DNA from: Didymodactylos carnosus
Lineage: Eukaryota > Rotifera > Eurotatoria > Philodinida > Philodinidae
DNA: 22,348 nt
Assembly (NCBI GenBank): GCA_905250885.1
Contig: CAJNOQ010002857.1
Span: forward strand, 1-22,348
Reading direction: 5' to 3'
The position numbers were made by a program, and so were the translations under genes. Below are positions 8,778 through 17,151 of the stretch, piece by piece (position 1 is the stretch's first letter; every line of letters starts with the position of its first letter). The notes beneath the pieces were generated by a model. It saw nothing but the letters and a program-made list of their open reading frames with translations, made no database searches and was not told the DNA's origin.

Positions 8778-9054
8778 GTTTCCATGTATTTTTGACGTTG
8801 CCAGGTCTAATAGTACAAAAAGATTATTGTTGATCTGACTAATTAGATTAGCAAATAGATAGCTAAGAAAACAAAGTATCTGCCTAATGTCTGATAGCTA
8901 ATAGTAATCATATATTTCGCACTCATAAACCATTGCTCTTGTCATTTCAATAAATAATCATTTAATAAATGTAAATAGTTCCATCTTATTGATATCTCAT
9001 GTGGACGCAAATCTAATTCCAGCCTTTTTCTTACCCTTATAAGCACCGATGTCA
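8778..9054. other. AT-rich spacer
   Basis: No gene, inverted repeat or splice-like signals recognised. Confidence 0.5.
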
Positions 9055-9655
9055 TCACCACAAATACTGGCAACTAACAATAATAATACGGTGCATGTAA
9101 TACAGCGTGAATGACGCTGATTTCAACTGAAAATCTGATCCCTTTTTATCAATTGGTAGCGCAAATCTGTCACTTATGTATCGATCGTTATTCATGGATA
9201 GAGTTTGACCAAAACAGAAACTGAATCGTCTTAGAATTGTTAATTGAGAACATAAGTTACGTTCTAGTCTTTCACCATCAATGTTTTCTTCACTTATACA
9301 AGAGAAAACTGATAAATTTTTGGTGTTTTCAACGATGAGTATTAAACGCTCTAATAAATCAATATATTTCATCATTATTTTGGCATTCATACATTCCAGT
9401 AGCAAGCATTAAAATTAGAAGTAACGGGTCCAAGTTTGGTAGAAACTGATATGATCGGTATTTTCTTTCAAAAGTCCGGAATTGTATTAATAAATCAAAC
9501 CAGTATCGTACATTGATTGAGTGAGAATCCAGGAGGTTTTTCAGGTGAACCCTTTTGTTTTTTAATAAATCCAGATCGTGCGCCAATTCTGTTAAATCGA
9601 AGAGTTCAGTAAAACATAGAAAAGCGCTTTTTAACAAATTGTGAGTGAGATTCAT
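9055..9655 (-). pseudogene. Frameshifted gene remnant, tentatively F-box/LRR-like
   Basis: Two overlapping minus-strand frames read as one protein broken near 9360-9405. The first (9655-9359) has leucine-rich helices including LTELAHDLDLL and FLPNLDPLLLILM. The second (9405-9055) has YIDLLERLILIVENTKNLSV, then GERLERNL, then LTILRRFSFCF. Alternating Leu-rich strands with 'neighbouring Leu...F.F' spacing resembles the C-terminal halves of the expanded F-box/leucine-rich protein families of some invertebrates, but no F-box itself is visible. The frameshift and lack of a clear start make it a pseudogene. The family call rests on general pattern only. Confidence 0.33.
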
Positions 9656-10039
9656 TTGTATTGCAGTTCAAATTAAAGAGCAATGCTTACTATGATCATA
9701 TTGTTTTACGTATCTATTAAAGTTAGTATTGAAATACCAGCTTTCTTGTGTCCTGACCATCCTGTTTCAATGTATGTTGCACGGTGAGAACGCTCTTTTG
9801 CGTATTATTAATTTCTTGTCTATCTTTCTCTTTATTGATGGCATGTTTTACTGTGCTTTACTGTGCCTTTTGGGGTAGCCATTGTTTACCATTACTGTTG
9901 TCAGATACTTTAGTTCGATATCCAGCAGTCGAGGGGTCGAACAAATCCGTATGGATCGAACTAGTGATCAATCCCACTTTTTGATATCGTGCGAAACAAG
10001 CGTCCCTTTTAGTTAGAGATTTGGCACTTTTGGTAGAGA
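9656..10039. other. No gene recognised
   Basis: A plus-strand hydrophobic frame here starts only at GTG and has no supporting features. GGGGTCGAACAAATCC near 9934 resembles a tRNA T-arm but has no partner arms. Confidence 0.45.
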
Positions 10040-10282
10040 TTATATTAGTTTAGTATTAGTTTTCTTTCGATACTCAGTATCAATATGATCTTCATTTTTC
10101 ATTAATAACACATCTAAGAATGCCAATTTTTTCTCGTTTTCCAACTCAATCATGAAACGAATATTACGATGAGCTCGATTGATTGAATCTAGCACTTCAG
10201 CTACGTATTTCTTATCTCCTTTTGTACAGTTCTTAAAAATGAAAATATAAATTTTCGAAAGGTCGGAATAAATAAATATTCA
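10040..10282 (-). pseudogene. Penelope-like element reverse transcriptase fragment
   Basis: On the minus strand 79 sense codons lie between TGA (complement of 10280-10282) and TAA (complement of 10040-10042). The translation contains IYIFIFKN, then VAEVLDSINRAHRNIRFMIE, then KKLAFLDVLLMK and TEYRKKTNT. This order (a hydrophobic strand, 'LN..H.NI.FT.E.E', 'LPFLDVLI', 'VYRK.T') is characteristic of the region just after the YADD box in Penelope-like reverse transcriptases. The YADD box itself is not recognisable; upstream the same frame holds the TGA and then FTAAVYKV. The terminal GIY-YIG endonuclease is not seen. It is a short, dead fragment that could easily be missed because the frame has no ATG near its start. 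Confidence 0.7.
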
Positions 10283-10715
10283 AATGACTTTGTATACAGC
10301 TGCTGTGAAAATCCTATTTTTACTTCGTTTCCTACCCATCAGTAACTCTAATGTTTGTAGTAGTCCCATGACATCATTTTGACTGTTCAACAAGCGAAAA
10401 TTGCTAGTATAAATAGTAAGTAAGTAAAACGCACGTAGTCAGAGAATAACATAACATATTTTCATTTGTAAGAACTGTACAAATAGAATATTATAATGCA
10501 CCACAAAATGATTTTTCATTCCTATACATAGAAAACAGGGATGAAAATGGATAGAAGAAGAAACAAGAAGAAATACAACATGCTTTTCTTTTTTTTACAG
10601 TTTCAAAAAAGAAAATCAATAACTCTAATGTTTATCCAGAGTAGCTACGAGAAGAACGCGGATCAGCTTTCTGCCTCTTCCCTTTAGAGCTAGTCATCAA
10701 TCGTCGTCAATGTGT
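10283..10715. other. AT-rich spacer
   Basis: No frame of interest. May include more decayed Penelope-like sequence up to about 10390 on the minus strand (same frame as the fragment downstream). Confidence 0.4.
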
Positions 10716-10725
10716 TTTTTCCCGT

Positions 10726-10885
10726 CCATGTTGGTAAAAATCAGGAGAGAAAGAAAATACTAGAGCTCTATAGTGAGTGAATCAGCGACTAAAAGATAAA
10801 GTCCCAAGGAAAAAGTCAGACTTCCATTAGATTGCACAACAACGACCCATGTTTGTAAAAATCGGGAGAGAGAGAAAGGGTAATA
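10726..10885. repeat. Pair of direct repeats upstream of a TATA-containing promoter
   Basis: CCATGTTGGTAAAAATCAGG then AGAGAAAG (10726-10760) is repeated as CCATGTTTGTAAAAATCGGG then AGAGAGAAAG and TAATAC (10847-10885), 121 bases apart. The second copy ends about 35 bases before the TATA box. This could be a duplicated control element. Confidence 0.6.
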
Positions 10886-10895
10886 CAAGCCCTTT

Positions 10896-10928
10896 TCTAT
10901 TGGTAGGAAGAAGAAGTAACTATAAAAG
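10896..10928 (+). promoter_or_regulatory. Core promoter: inverted CCAAT and TATA box
   Basis: TATAAAAG at 10921-10928 is a canonical TATA box. ATTGG (inverted CCAAT) lies about 20 bases upstream. A start of transcription would be expected near 10950, 56 bases before a plausible 5' UTR intron. The order TATA, short ATG-free leader, intron, ATG supports a real promoter. Confidence 0.5.
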
Positions 10929-11006
10929 ACTCGTAGTTTCGCTTAAAATTATCACACAATAACCAACAGTCTACAGTCTCTTACTCTTCTTATCCTACAC
11001 AATAAA

Positions 11007-11060
11007 GTAAATACTCCTAAACGGTCTTCTCTACTAAACTTATGCTGTTTCCATCTGCAG
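11007..11060 (+). other. Predicted 54-nt intron in the 5' UTR
   Basis: Donor GTAAAT at 11007, a TACTAAAC branch-site-like element near 11032, a short pyrimidine-rich tract and acceptor CTGCAG ending at 11060. Splicing would remove the only upstream ATG (11042-11044), which otherwise begins a nine-residue frame ending exactly at the base before the main ATG. Introns of 50-60 nt are usual in several small invertebrate genomes. Confidence 0.5.
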
Positions 11061-11071
11061 CAGTTTTCTAA

Positions 11072-11299
11072 ATGAGCGAACAACAAATGAGAGAGCTGCT
11101 GAGCAAATATGGGCCAAATAGTGGACATGTGATCATTTTTCAAAATGGCTGTCCAGCACAAGTTAGCCAGTTCAATCGTGAAGTACACGAACACATCAAT
11201 GGAAAGCTATACAATACCTACGTCGGTCCACTAGGCGATTGGATTAACAAAGGTGATCGAGGATGGATTAACTGGGCCACAGTGGGCAATTTTGGCTAG
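11072..11299 (+). CDS. Small protein of unknown function (75 residues), best candidate intact gene
   Basis: ATG 11072 follows AAAT-type context and lies 12 bases after the predicted 5' UTR intron. Residues include YGPNSGHVIIFQNGCPAQ, then NREVHEHINGKLYNTYVGPL, then GWINWATVGNFG, and the TAG is at 11297-11299. There is no signal peptide or membrane segment, so a soluble cytosolic protein is expected. I recognise no family. In the next frame the sequence continues as LARAGGHMVLIQ to a TAA at 11328-11330. This extension resembles the earlier GHVIIFQ segment, so the TAG may result from a one-base slip in the TTTT run at 11290-11293 and the original protein may have ended there. The complete promoter-like assembly makes it the most gene-like item of the right half. 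Confidence 0.5.
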   Translation: MSEQQMRELLSKYGPNSGHVIIFQNGCPAQVSQFNREVHEHINGKLYNTYVGPLGDWINKGDRGWINWATVGNFG

Positions 11300-11390
11300 A
11301 GCAGGCGGACATATGGTATTAATTCAATAATAACTTTTGATAGAAAAGAGCTACAGAGCTCCGATCTTCGCCATCCAAAAGAGAAGACTT

Positions 11391-11442
11391 GAAAACATGT
11401 TTTCATAATCAACACTGTTTTCAGAAGAGTTTTCTGAAACAG
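11391..11442. repeat. Two adjacent short palindromes
   Basis: GAAAACATGTTTTC at 11391-11404 is a perfect 14-bp palindrome. CTGTTTTCAGAA...TTCTGAAACAG at 11415-11442 is an imperfect hairpin. They lie in the 3' flank of the small gene, just before repeat A copy 2, and might act in 3' end formation or mark an element edge. Confidence 0.5.
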
Positions 11443-11464
11443 GGTTTCTAGGAGATCTTTGGAC

Positions 11465-11594
11465 AACTAGGCCGTCTGTAAAAATTTTCCAGTAGGATTG
11501 TATTGCTTTTTTTCCATGGACTGATAGCCCGTGATGTTCTCTTCAAAATGGGAGTAAAGTGAGACCTTGATTTTCCGTGGTTCGGGCGTTGTAT
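11465..11594 (+). repeat. Dispersed repeat A, copy 2
   Basis: Same orientation as 4511-4640. Read on the minus strand it has the same frame with AIQSYWKIFTDGLV but is broken by a TGA where copy 1 has TGG. Homology stops exactly at CTAGTT, where copy 1 continues into the SMI1-like tail. Confidence 0.82.
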
Positions 11595-11660
11595 AGAATT
11601 TTCTACGAGTCTCAGGACTGGCATCCAGTGACTATTGGTAGCCTTGAAGACGGATGGAAT

Positions 11661-12172
11661 ATGGGTAATCGACCATGCTGAGTCTCCTGGAAATATTTGT
11701 CTTTAGAAAAGTTCTAAAAATCTACCGAAAAGCGATTTTTACCAAAATTTGCATTTTCAGGCTGTTTTCACCTAATATTAAAACGTTCACCATTCACTCA
11801 ATAAACATCAGAACGAGTTCAAAATTTCAGAATGTAGAGTATTTAAGCTATTCCATATCCTGTTTATAGGAGATCTCAACAGAAATTTTATAAAACCCTA
11901 AGATTTTCCAAAAGGTTTTCTGGAAAACCCAATAATAAAAATATGCTTTTTCTGATTTTTCGATCATAAAATTACGTTTAGCGGAGGAAATCAACCATAT
12001 CCTGAAATTTTGAACTCGTTCTGATGTTTATTGAATGAATAGTGAAGTTTTTAATATTAGGTGAAAACAGCCTGAAAACTCCAATTTTTGTAAAACTCGC
12101 TTTTCGGTAGATTTTTAGAACTTTTCTAAAAACAAATATTGCCACGAGGCTCAGCATGATCGATTACCTATA
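11661..12172. repeat. 512-bp near-perfect palindrome enclosing MITE M copy 3
   Basis: Left arm 11661-11830 is complementary to right arm 12002-12172, about 170 bases each, with scattered mismatches. The inner part of each arm is the terminus of MITE M. The outer 95 bases of each arm (11661-11757 and 12075-12172) contain TTTAGAAAAGTTCTAAAAAT and TCTACCGAAAAGCG. These outer parts are not present beside M copy 1, so the palindrome extends past the MITE. Confidence 0.88.
11758..12074 (+). mobile_element. MITE family M, copy 3 (complete, diverged)
   Basis: Ends are CAGGCTGTTTTCACCTAATA at 11758 and the same on the minus strand from 12074. At 317 bp it shares with copy 1 the blocks CATCAGAACGAGTTCAAAA, AGAATGTAGAGTATTTAAGC and TTTAGCGGA. 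It is non-coding and noticeably diverged from copies 1 and 2. Confidence 0.88.
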
Positions 12173-13378
12173 GATCAAAATCCAGGGTTTTTTGAAAAAC
12201 CTCGAGCACAATCCAGAATCACTGGGAGTAATTGACGCTATGGTCCATGGTAGAAGACACATAGAGGAATATTTGGCGAAAGGTTGAGCTCGATTGGACT
12301 TTAGCTGTTTGTAGCGTTTACAAAATACAGAATGATGCATTTTTGATACTCGATTTTAGTGTAGTAGATTTTTTTTTCTGTAGCAATTTGAGTTCAATCT
12401 AAACGATCTTTTCATTAAAATGGAGCTCATAGGTTAATAATTCTTTTCAGATAGTTTTTCAAATTAAACTACTCCAATAAGTTGGCCGAAAATTAACTTT
12501 ATCTGAGGAGGGCGATTTTTGAACAAATTTCTTAGTATGTGTTTTTCCAATGTTCAACTTAAGTTCTGAAAGTGCTATTTCAGGACAAGATAGATCAAAG
12601 ACAGAACTAATTATTCCAATGCTTAAACTTTGAAAAATAACACTTTCGTTTTATGTCCGCCTGGTTGCCCACTGTGTGGGCATTTAAAGAACAATCCGAA
12701 TGGAATGGAGCTCACGTTCGATTTTAACGATGAGCAAAGTCGGTGGATGAATTCTGATGCCTCTATCATGCTTGTTTTTTTGTAACATCTTCGTTCAATT
12801 TTTCATCAATAGACGAGAAAATCTTTCGCAGTCCGAATTGTTTCTATAACCAATGAAATCATCTTGGCACTAGCCCAGTTATTGATGGCTTAGTTCTGAC
12901 TCCAATCTAGATGTTGATGTCATTGTGTGCAACTGTGTTCCGCTGTCCTTATGCTGGTATTTGAAAAACAAGTTATGTCATGCTTCTCCAGCTTGCAGTA
13001 AAAGTTTTCTTTTTACTTTCCACGTTTGTTCAGTAAAAAGCAAAATGTATATCGCACATCAAATAGTAATGTTAGCAATCGCTTACATTCAGTGCTGAGG
13101 TGCTATCAGGCTGACCAGGGCTTATGGTTCTTCTAAGCCTGAAAAAAATGATAACAGGGAGCTTCGCGTTAGGATTTATAGACAACTTTCTGAAAACGAT
13201 TTTGCTCATTTCGTTCTAATGCAAAACAAAATAACATATGCAGAGCCGCAGAACCTACGGCGGACTAAAAAAAAGTTAAATGAGGTATCTCCGTTGTTTT
13301 ATCCTATGTTCCTGGAGTTGTTACTGTTAAACTTGAGCATGTTATGCAAGATAAAGAACCCAACTGATTAGACACCTG
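12173..13378. other. No gene recognised; a small gene-like scrap at 12652-12676
   Basis: Only short random frames. On the minus strand 12676-12652 reads CACAGTGGGCAA, one base, CAGGCGGACATA, which are two 12-base blocks of the small gene's 3' end (11278-11289 and 11302-11313). Apart from this the region is featureless. Confidence 0.45.
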
Positions 13379-13804
13379 GACAGTTCAGAACGTCAACTGC
13401 CGAAGTAGTGTTGACAGTTGAGAGCGAAAACGGCTACGACTACACTCCTTTTTCAAGAAAAAGCTAAAAGAACAAATGGCAGCCATTTGGTTCTTTTAGC
13501 CTTTTCTTGAAAAGTTTCTATGACTCGTCGAGGAAAATCGTGTTTTGTATAGGTCACTTCAGACACGGATGAAGGAAGAGTGTGAAAATGATTCATTACG
13601 CTCTGTTGGAAAGCGAAATTGTCCGACTCAATTTTAGATACGCATGAAAAAGCACATTTCAGATTGGGTGTGTCACAAACTAGGACAAGTCAACAGCAAA
13701 CGGCATTTATGGCAATGCGAGTGCAAATCGTATTCGTCGTGTCGGGTACTTTTCTGGGGGTGTCACCGTAGCGGTTTTCCCTTCAGTTGACGTTCTGAGC
13801 TGTC
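13379..13804. mobile_element. Short inverted-repeat element with internal hairpin (MITE-like)
   Basis: Terminal repeats GACAGTTCAGAACGTCAACTG (13379) and, on the minus strand, GACAGCTCAGAACGTCAACTG (from 13804) are 21 bp with one mismatch. An additional weaker inverted match (GAAAACGGCTACGACTACAC against GGAAAACCGCTACGGTGACA) lies just inside. No target duplication could be identified and no protein is encoded. The element is 426 bp. Confidence 0.65.
13450..13513. repeat. 30-bp hairpin with 3-base loop
   Basis: Left arm 13450-13479 starts TTTTCAAGAAAAAGCTAAAA; right arm 13483-13513 is its complement apart from one mismatch and one extra base. The loop is CAG. Such a tight stem could extrude as a cruciform or form a miRNA-precursor-like RNA. 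Confidence 0.85.
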
Positions 13805-14540
13805 AACGGTCTTCCATTGACTGAATAACAGTTATCTAAGGTTATTAAATGAGTGAAATCTTCATTTTTTCTGGTAAAGATCTGTTGTGTATCAAAAATG
13901 TTCGAGAAATTTTTCGGTATTTTGCGTTTTTACTCTTACTCCTGCTCACAAATGTGAGAAAATAAACATTGACGCTGAAAATATGTCATCGCGTTACCTG
14001 CGGACAGACCGAAGATTATTTTAAAGGATAAAAATTTATTAATATCTATTGAGTTAGTAATTGGGCTATTGTTGATTGTGATATCTATGTGTTAAAAAAA
14101 TGATATGTAATAATATAAAAGAATGACATAAATAAATTGAAGAGGTTAAAAGTTCAAAAAAAAATTTATATGAAATGAATGTGATTCTATTTCATTTTAT
14201 TCTAAGTTTCCATTGCCTTGGTGACAACTCTGTGCTCTAATTCTTGTCGACACGCTCTCTTGAGGAGTTTGCTGGAAATGTTTTATAATAAGAAAGTAAA
14301 ATAAAACACATCATTTCGTGATTTCATAATGTTTGACATTAAGATAGTAGGCCGTTTCATATGTCGTAATGTTTGAACGAGTGATACTGCTTCATGAATA
14401 GTTTACAAAGATTGAATCCGATTCGTCAGAGAGTTTGAGACAGATTTAAAACGCATGTATGCATGTAATGTGTAATATGAAAACTTTAGTTCTGTGTTGT
14501 TAATGAATGAGTGAATCCTTATATGGGGATATTTCTACGA
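13805..14540. other. AT-rich spacer
   Basis: No gene recognised; A-rich run near 14155-14165. Confidence 0.5.
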
Positions 14541-14561
14541 TTTAACGCTATACGAAACAAT

Positions 14562-14730
14562 ATCGCGATGATGATGGGTAAATATTTATCGCAACCGAAT
14601 GAAACATTGTTTTACATCGTGATAAATCATAGAGATAACGCGGTAATAACTTACATCGCGATCTCTGGGAACCATCTGTTAGAGTACGACGTAGAATTAT
14701 TCTCGGGATAAACAATGAAGATATCGCGAT
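14562..14730. repeat. Cluster of ATCGCGAT octamers
   Basis: The self-complementary octamer ATCGCGAT occurs at 14562-14569, 14655-14662 and 14723-14730. Degenerate half-sites lie between and after them (TTATCGCAA near 14587, CATCGTGATAAA near 14615, GGCGATATATCGGTGAT near 14755). CpG-containing octamers are rare in this AT-rich DNA, so clustering is not expected by chance. The short frames over it are probably incidental. Confidence 0.6.
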
Positions 14731-14803
14731 AAGCACCATTATCAACGCCTTTATGGCGATATATCGGTGATTGCTCGGTTTAAAAATCCTCAAGAAATGT
14801 AAC

Positions 14804-14889
14804 GGGATGTGATTATTCAAATTCCATTTCACCAATTAACATGAAATGGAATTTGAATAATCACATCCCATTTCATATTAATTGGTGAA
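14804..14889. repeat. Three-arm foldback: perfect 28-bp hairpin plus overlapping 22-bp hairpin
   Basis: 14804-14831 (GGGATGTGATTATTCAAATT...) and 14842-14869 are perfect reverse complements with a 10-base loop. In addition, 14828-14849 (TTCACCAATTAACATGAAAT...) is the reverse complement of 14868-14889 with one mismatch. The middle segment can therefore pair with either side, giving two mutually exclusive structures. Confidence 0.9.
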
Positions 14890-16367
14890 GAATATTTGGA
14901 AAATCAACTACTGGCAACTAGATTGTATACTCTTCCCCTAAGTATCTCCGCTAATGTACTTTTTTTCTACATTCGATAGGCAAAACTTCAGAGTATCTTT
15001 TCCGAAGCAAACGGATTTTCGGAAAAATGTTCGTCCGTCTTCCACACAATCTTTGAGAAACCAGCTTGATTTTTCCGAAATTCAAATTGGAATCTGTTGA
15101 TTTTTTGTTCGAAGCATATATAGTCTGAAGTGTCCTCTACAAAATGACTTTAGATCTGCTTTATCTTGAAGCAAAACGTTTTTTCTGTTACATCCAAACA
15201 GAGAAAGTCAAATAGCCCCTTTTCGTTTCCTGTGCTAAGGCGAAGAAATCAAATTTTCCCTTCGTTTTTACTTTTAGTAAAATCTTTGTTCGATACAGGA
15301 AAAAAGGTTTGTAGCGAACTTATGATACAAGAAAAGGAAGCTTATATTCTGGAGCACCAGAAAATACATTTCGATTCAACTTTGATGCATAGGTTTGAAA
15401 GTAAATCGATATTAAAACTCTTCCGTATTTCCTTTATATTTTTTTATTCTTATAGTATATAAAGAAATATTCAGTATGTCTAGTGTAGAGAATTGAATGA
15501 GATTTCTTTTTAAGAAAAGATTGCGACTTGTCGATCAACCTTGACCGAGATATTGGGAAAAATCGCTGGTATACGAAAAATCTTTGTCATTAAATTCGAA
15601 GGAACATGTCAATATGTTTGTATTCAAATGAAACTATTGGATCATCCAATATTCAATGTACTCCAACCATCTTGATGGCTTATCGATTATGAACATTGCC
15701 AACAATCCAAATCAATAACAAAAGCTGTTAACATATAATAACTTTTGTGTTTTGCAAATGAAAAATAATCTAAATCTTACATTTTGTGGTACTAACTGAG
15801 AAGTCTTTGGAGAAAAATTTCCCAGTACCATTTTTACAGCAGCGAAGAATTTACGTTTTTTCGCAAAGCCTTAGAATCCCCAAGCCTATAGTTCTGAAAA
15901 CTCGCCGTTATTGACGGAAACTGATAAGTGTTATATACCATTCAATAGGTCTCAGGGGAACCAGTCTAACGATACATGTGCGGGATTTGTGCCGCCAAAT
16001 ACTCGATTTTATTGTTGATCCAGATTTTCAGAAAAAAAATGTTACTACATTTTGTAGTAATTTCGATTTTCTTCTTAACGAAAAACTATTTCAAGTTGAT
16101 TTTTCCAATTTGTTTTTATCTATGAATACCACTTGCAATAAAAATTTGATGCAAAAATGTGGAACCTAGACAAGGACAGGGCTGAAGCTGTCCGGGAAAC
16201 GTTACACTGCAAAATGTGAAAAAGACGACTTTTTTTAAGAAAGTTTCTCTTAATTTCCTGCGAGTAGAAAATGAAACAAACTTTTTTACTCTAGTGCTCC
16301 CCTCTAGTGCTCTCTCATTTGACTAATCGACTTGGAAAATCCCATGAACACACCTATCGAATAACTG
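14890..16367. other. No gene recognised
   Basis: Two plus-strand frames (15166-15462 and 15978-16169) start only at TTG or GTG-like positions, lack recognisable motifs and are rich in low-information residues. I treat them as chance. No long repeats were found by eye. Confidence 0.45.
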
Positions 16368-16466
16368 CTAACATTCAACTAATTGAGTTAGCATTTGTTT
16401 TACTTGATTAATATTACCTCGAGCACAAGCATTACAATGATCAGAAAGCTGATGATCTATTCCGTA
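16368..16466 (-). other. Possible ankyrin-repeat-like coding scrap
   Basis: On the minus strand 32 codons end at TAG (complement of 16368-16370) and read HCNACARGNINQVKQML near the middle. This is reminiscent of the 'A..GN...VK.LL' helix of an ankyrin repeat. TAA triplets lie immediately upstream and there is no clear splice acceptor. Short and speculative. Confidence 0.18.
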
Positions 16467-16599
16467 TTATTATTATTTATTTGCAAATTAAAGACATCTC
16501 GATATCTAGGCTGATCTAGTCGCGATACATTCAACATAGATTAACGACAAAAAAAGGCGAAAGAGGACAATAAACTGCAAGCTAAGGCTGAGACGCTGT

Positions 16600-17151
16600 T
16601 CACAAATCTAAAAATGCCTCGGGATAGCAGAAAAAAATTTGTAATTCGGGTTTTATAGTTCGAAAGCACCGTCGGAAGAAATTAAAGGAATGACGGTACG
16701 AAATCAAAAATTCCGTGGAAAGAGAAAAAATATGCCGATATCGACGTATTAATAGGCTTTTTTGTTGATTAGTGGTACTAGAATCTAAAATTGTTTTGTA
16801 CTTGTGCCATGTTCGAATTAGTGCCACCGAGTCAGTCAAGTCAGGCAGCACTAGTAAATATTTTATCCAGTAAGAAAAAACGCGGTCCAAAAAAGTTCTT
16901 TCCCCCGATATTGAAAAAAAATCGATGGTACTTAAATAATAACACCCGTAAACACGCTTCAAATAAAAGGCAAAAAGGATGCAAATTCGTTCTTGCTGTC
17001 GAGAAGTAAAATAAAAGAATAGTGGGATGATCCAAACAAAATACGGATAAACAAAAGCAAAAAAAGCTCGACGACGGAGATTAATCGAAAACTGTTGATA
17101 TCGTACGAAATTCACGGACACAATTTGAAAAGATGAAAAATCTGAGAACAT
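16600..17151 (-). pseudogene. LINE reverse transcriptase thumb and C-terminal region
   Basis: 183 codons in a different frame from the palm. The segment from residue 22 (SINLRRRAFFAFVYPYFVWI) through IPLFFYFTSRQQERI to FYLKRVYGC has the shape of the LINE thumb: a helix, then 'Y..P.F.W..P.FP.....QQ..L', then 'LKRV'. It directly continues the palm domain once the frameshift near 17130 is allowed for. Plus-strand frames lying over it (16791-17009) are shadows. Stop near 16600; beyond it I see no recognisable 3' tail. Confidence 0.7.

Noticed and set aside
9925..9950. T-arm-like GGGGTCGAACAAATCC suggesting a tRNA
   Set aside because: No matching acceptor, D or anticodon arms could be found at the required spacing on either strand.
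9784..9984. Hydrophobic plus-strand frame that looks like a signal peptide
   Set aside because: It starts only at GTG in eukaryotic DNA, has no promoter or splice context, and hydrophobic frames are frequent in T-rich sequence.
14548..14835. Minus-strand 95-codon frame
   Set aside because: It runs through the ATCGCGAT cluster and one arm of the perfect hairpin; coding over such structure is unlikely and no motif is seen.
16448..16470. CTGATGA resembling a hammerhead ribozyme core
   Set aside because: No CGAAAC core half or supporting stems nearby.
16791..17009. Plus-strand Lys-rich frame
   Set aside because: It lies antisense over the reverse transcriptase thumb region and has no motif of its own.
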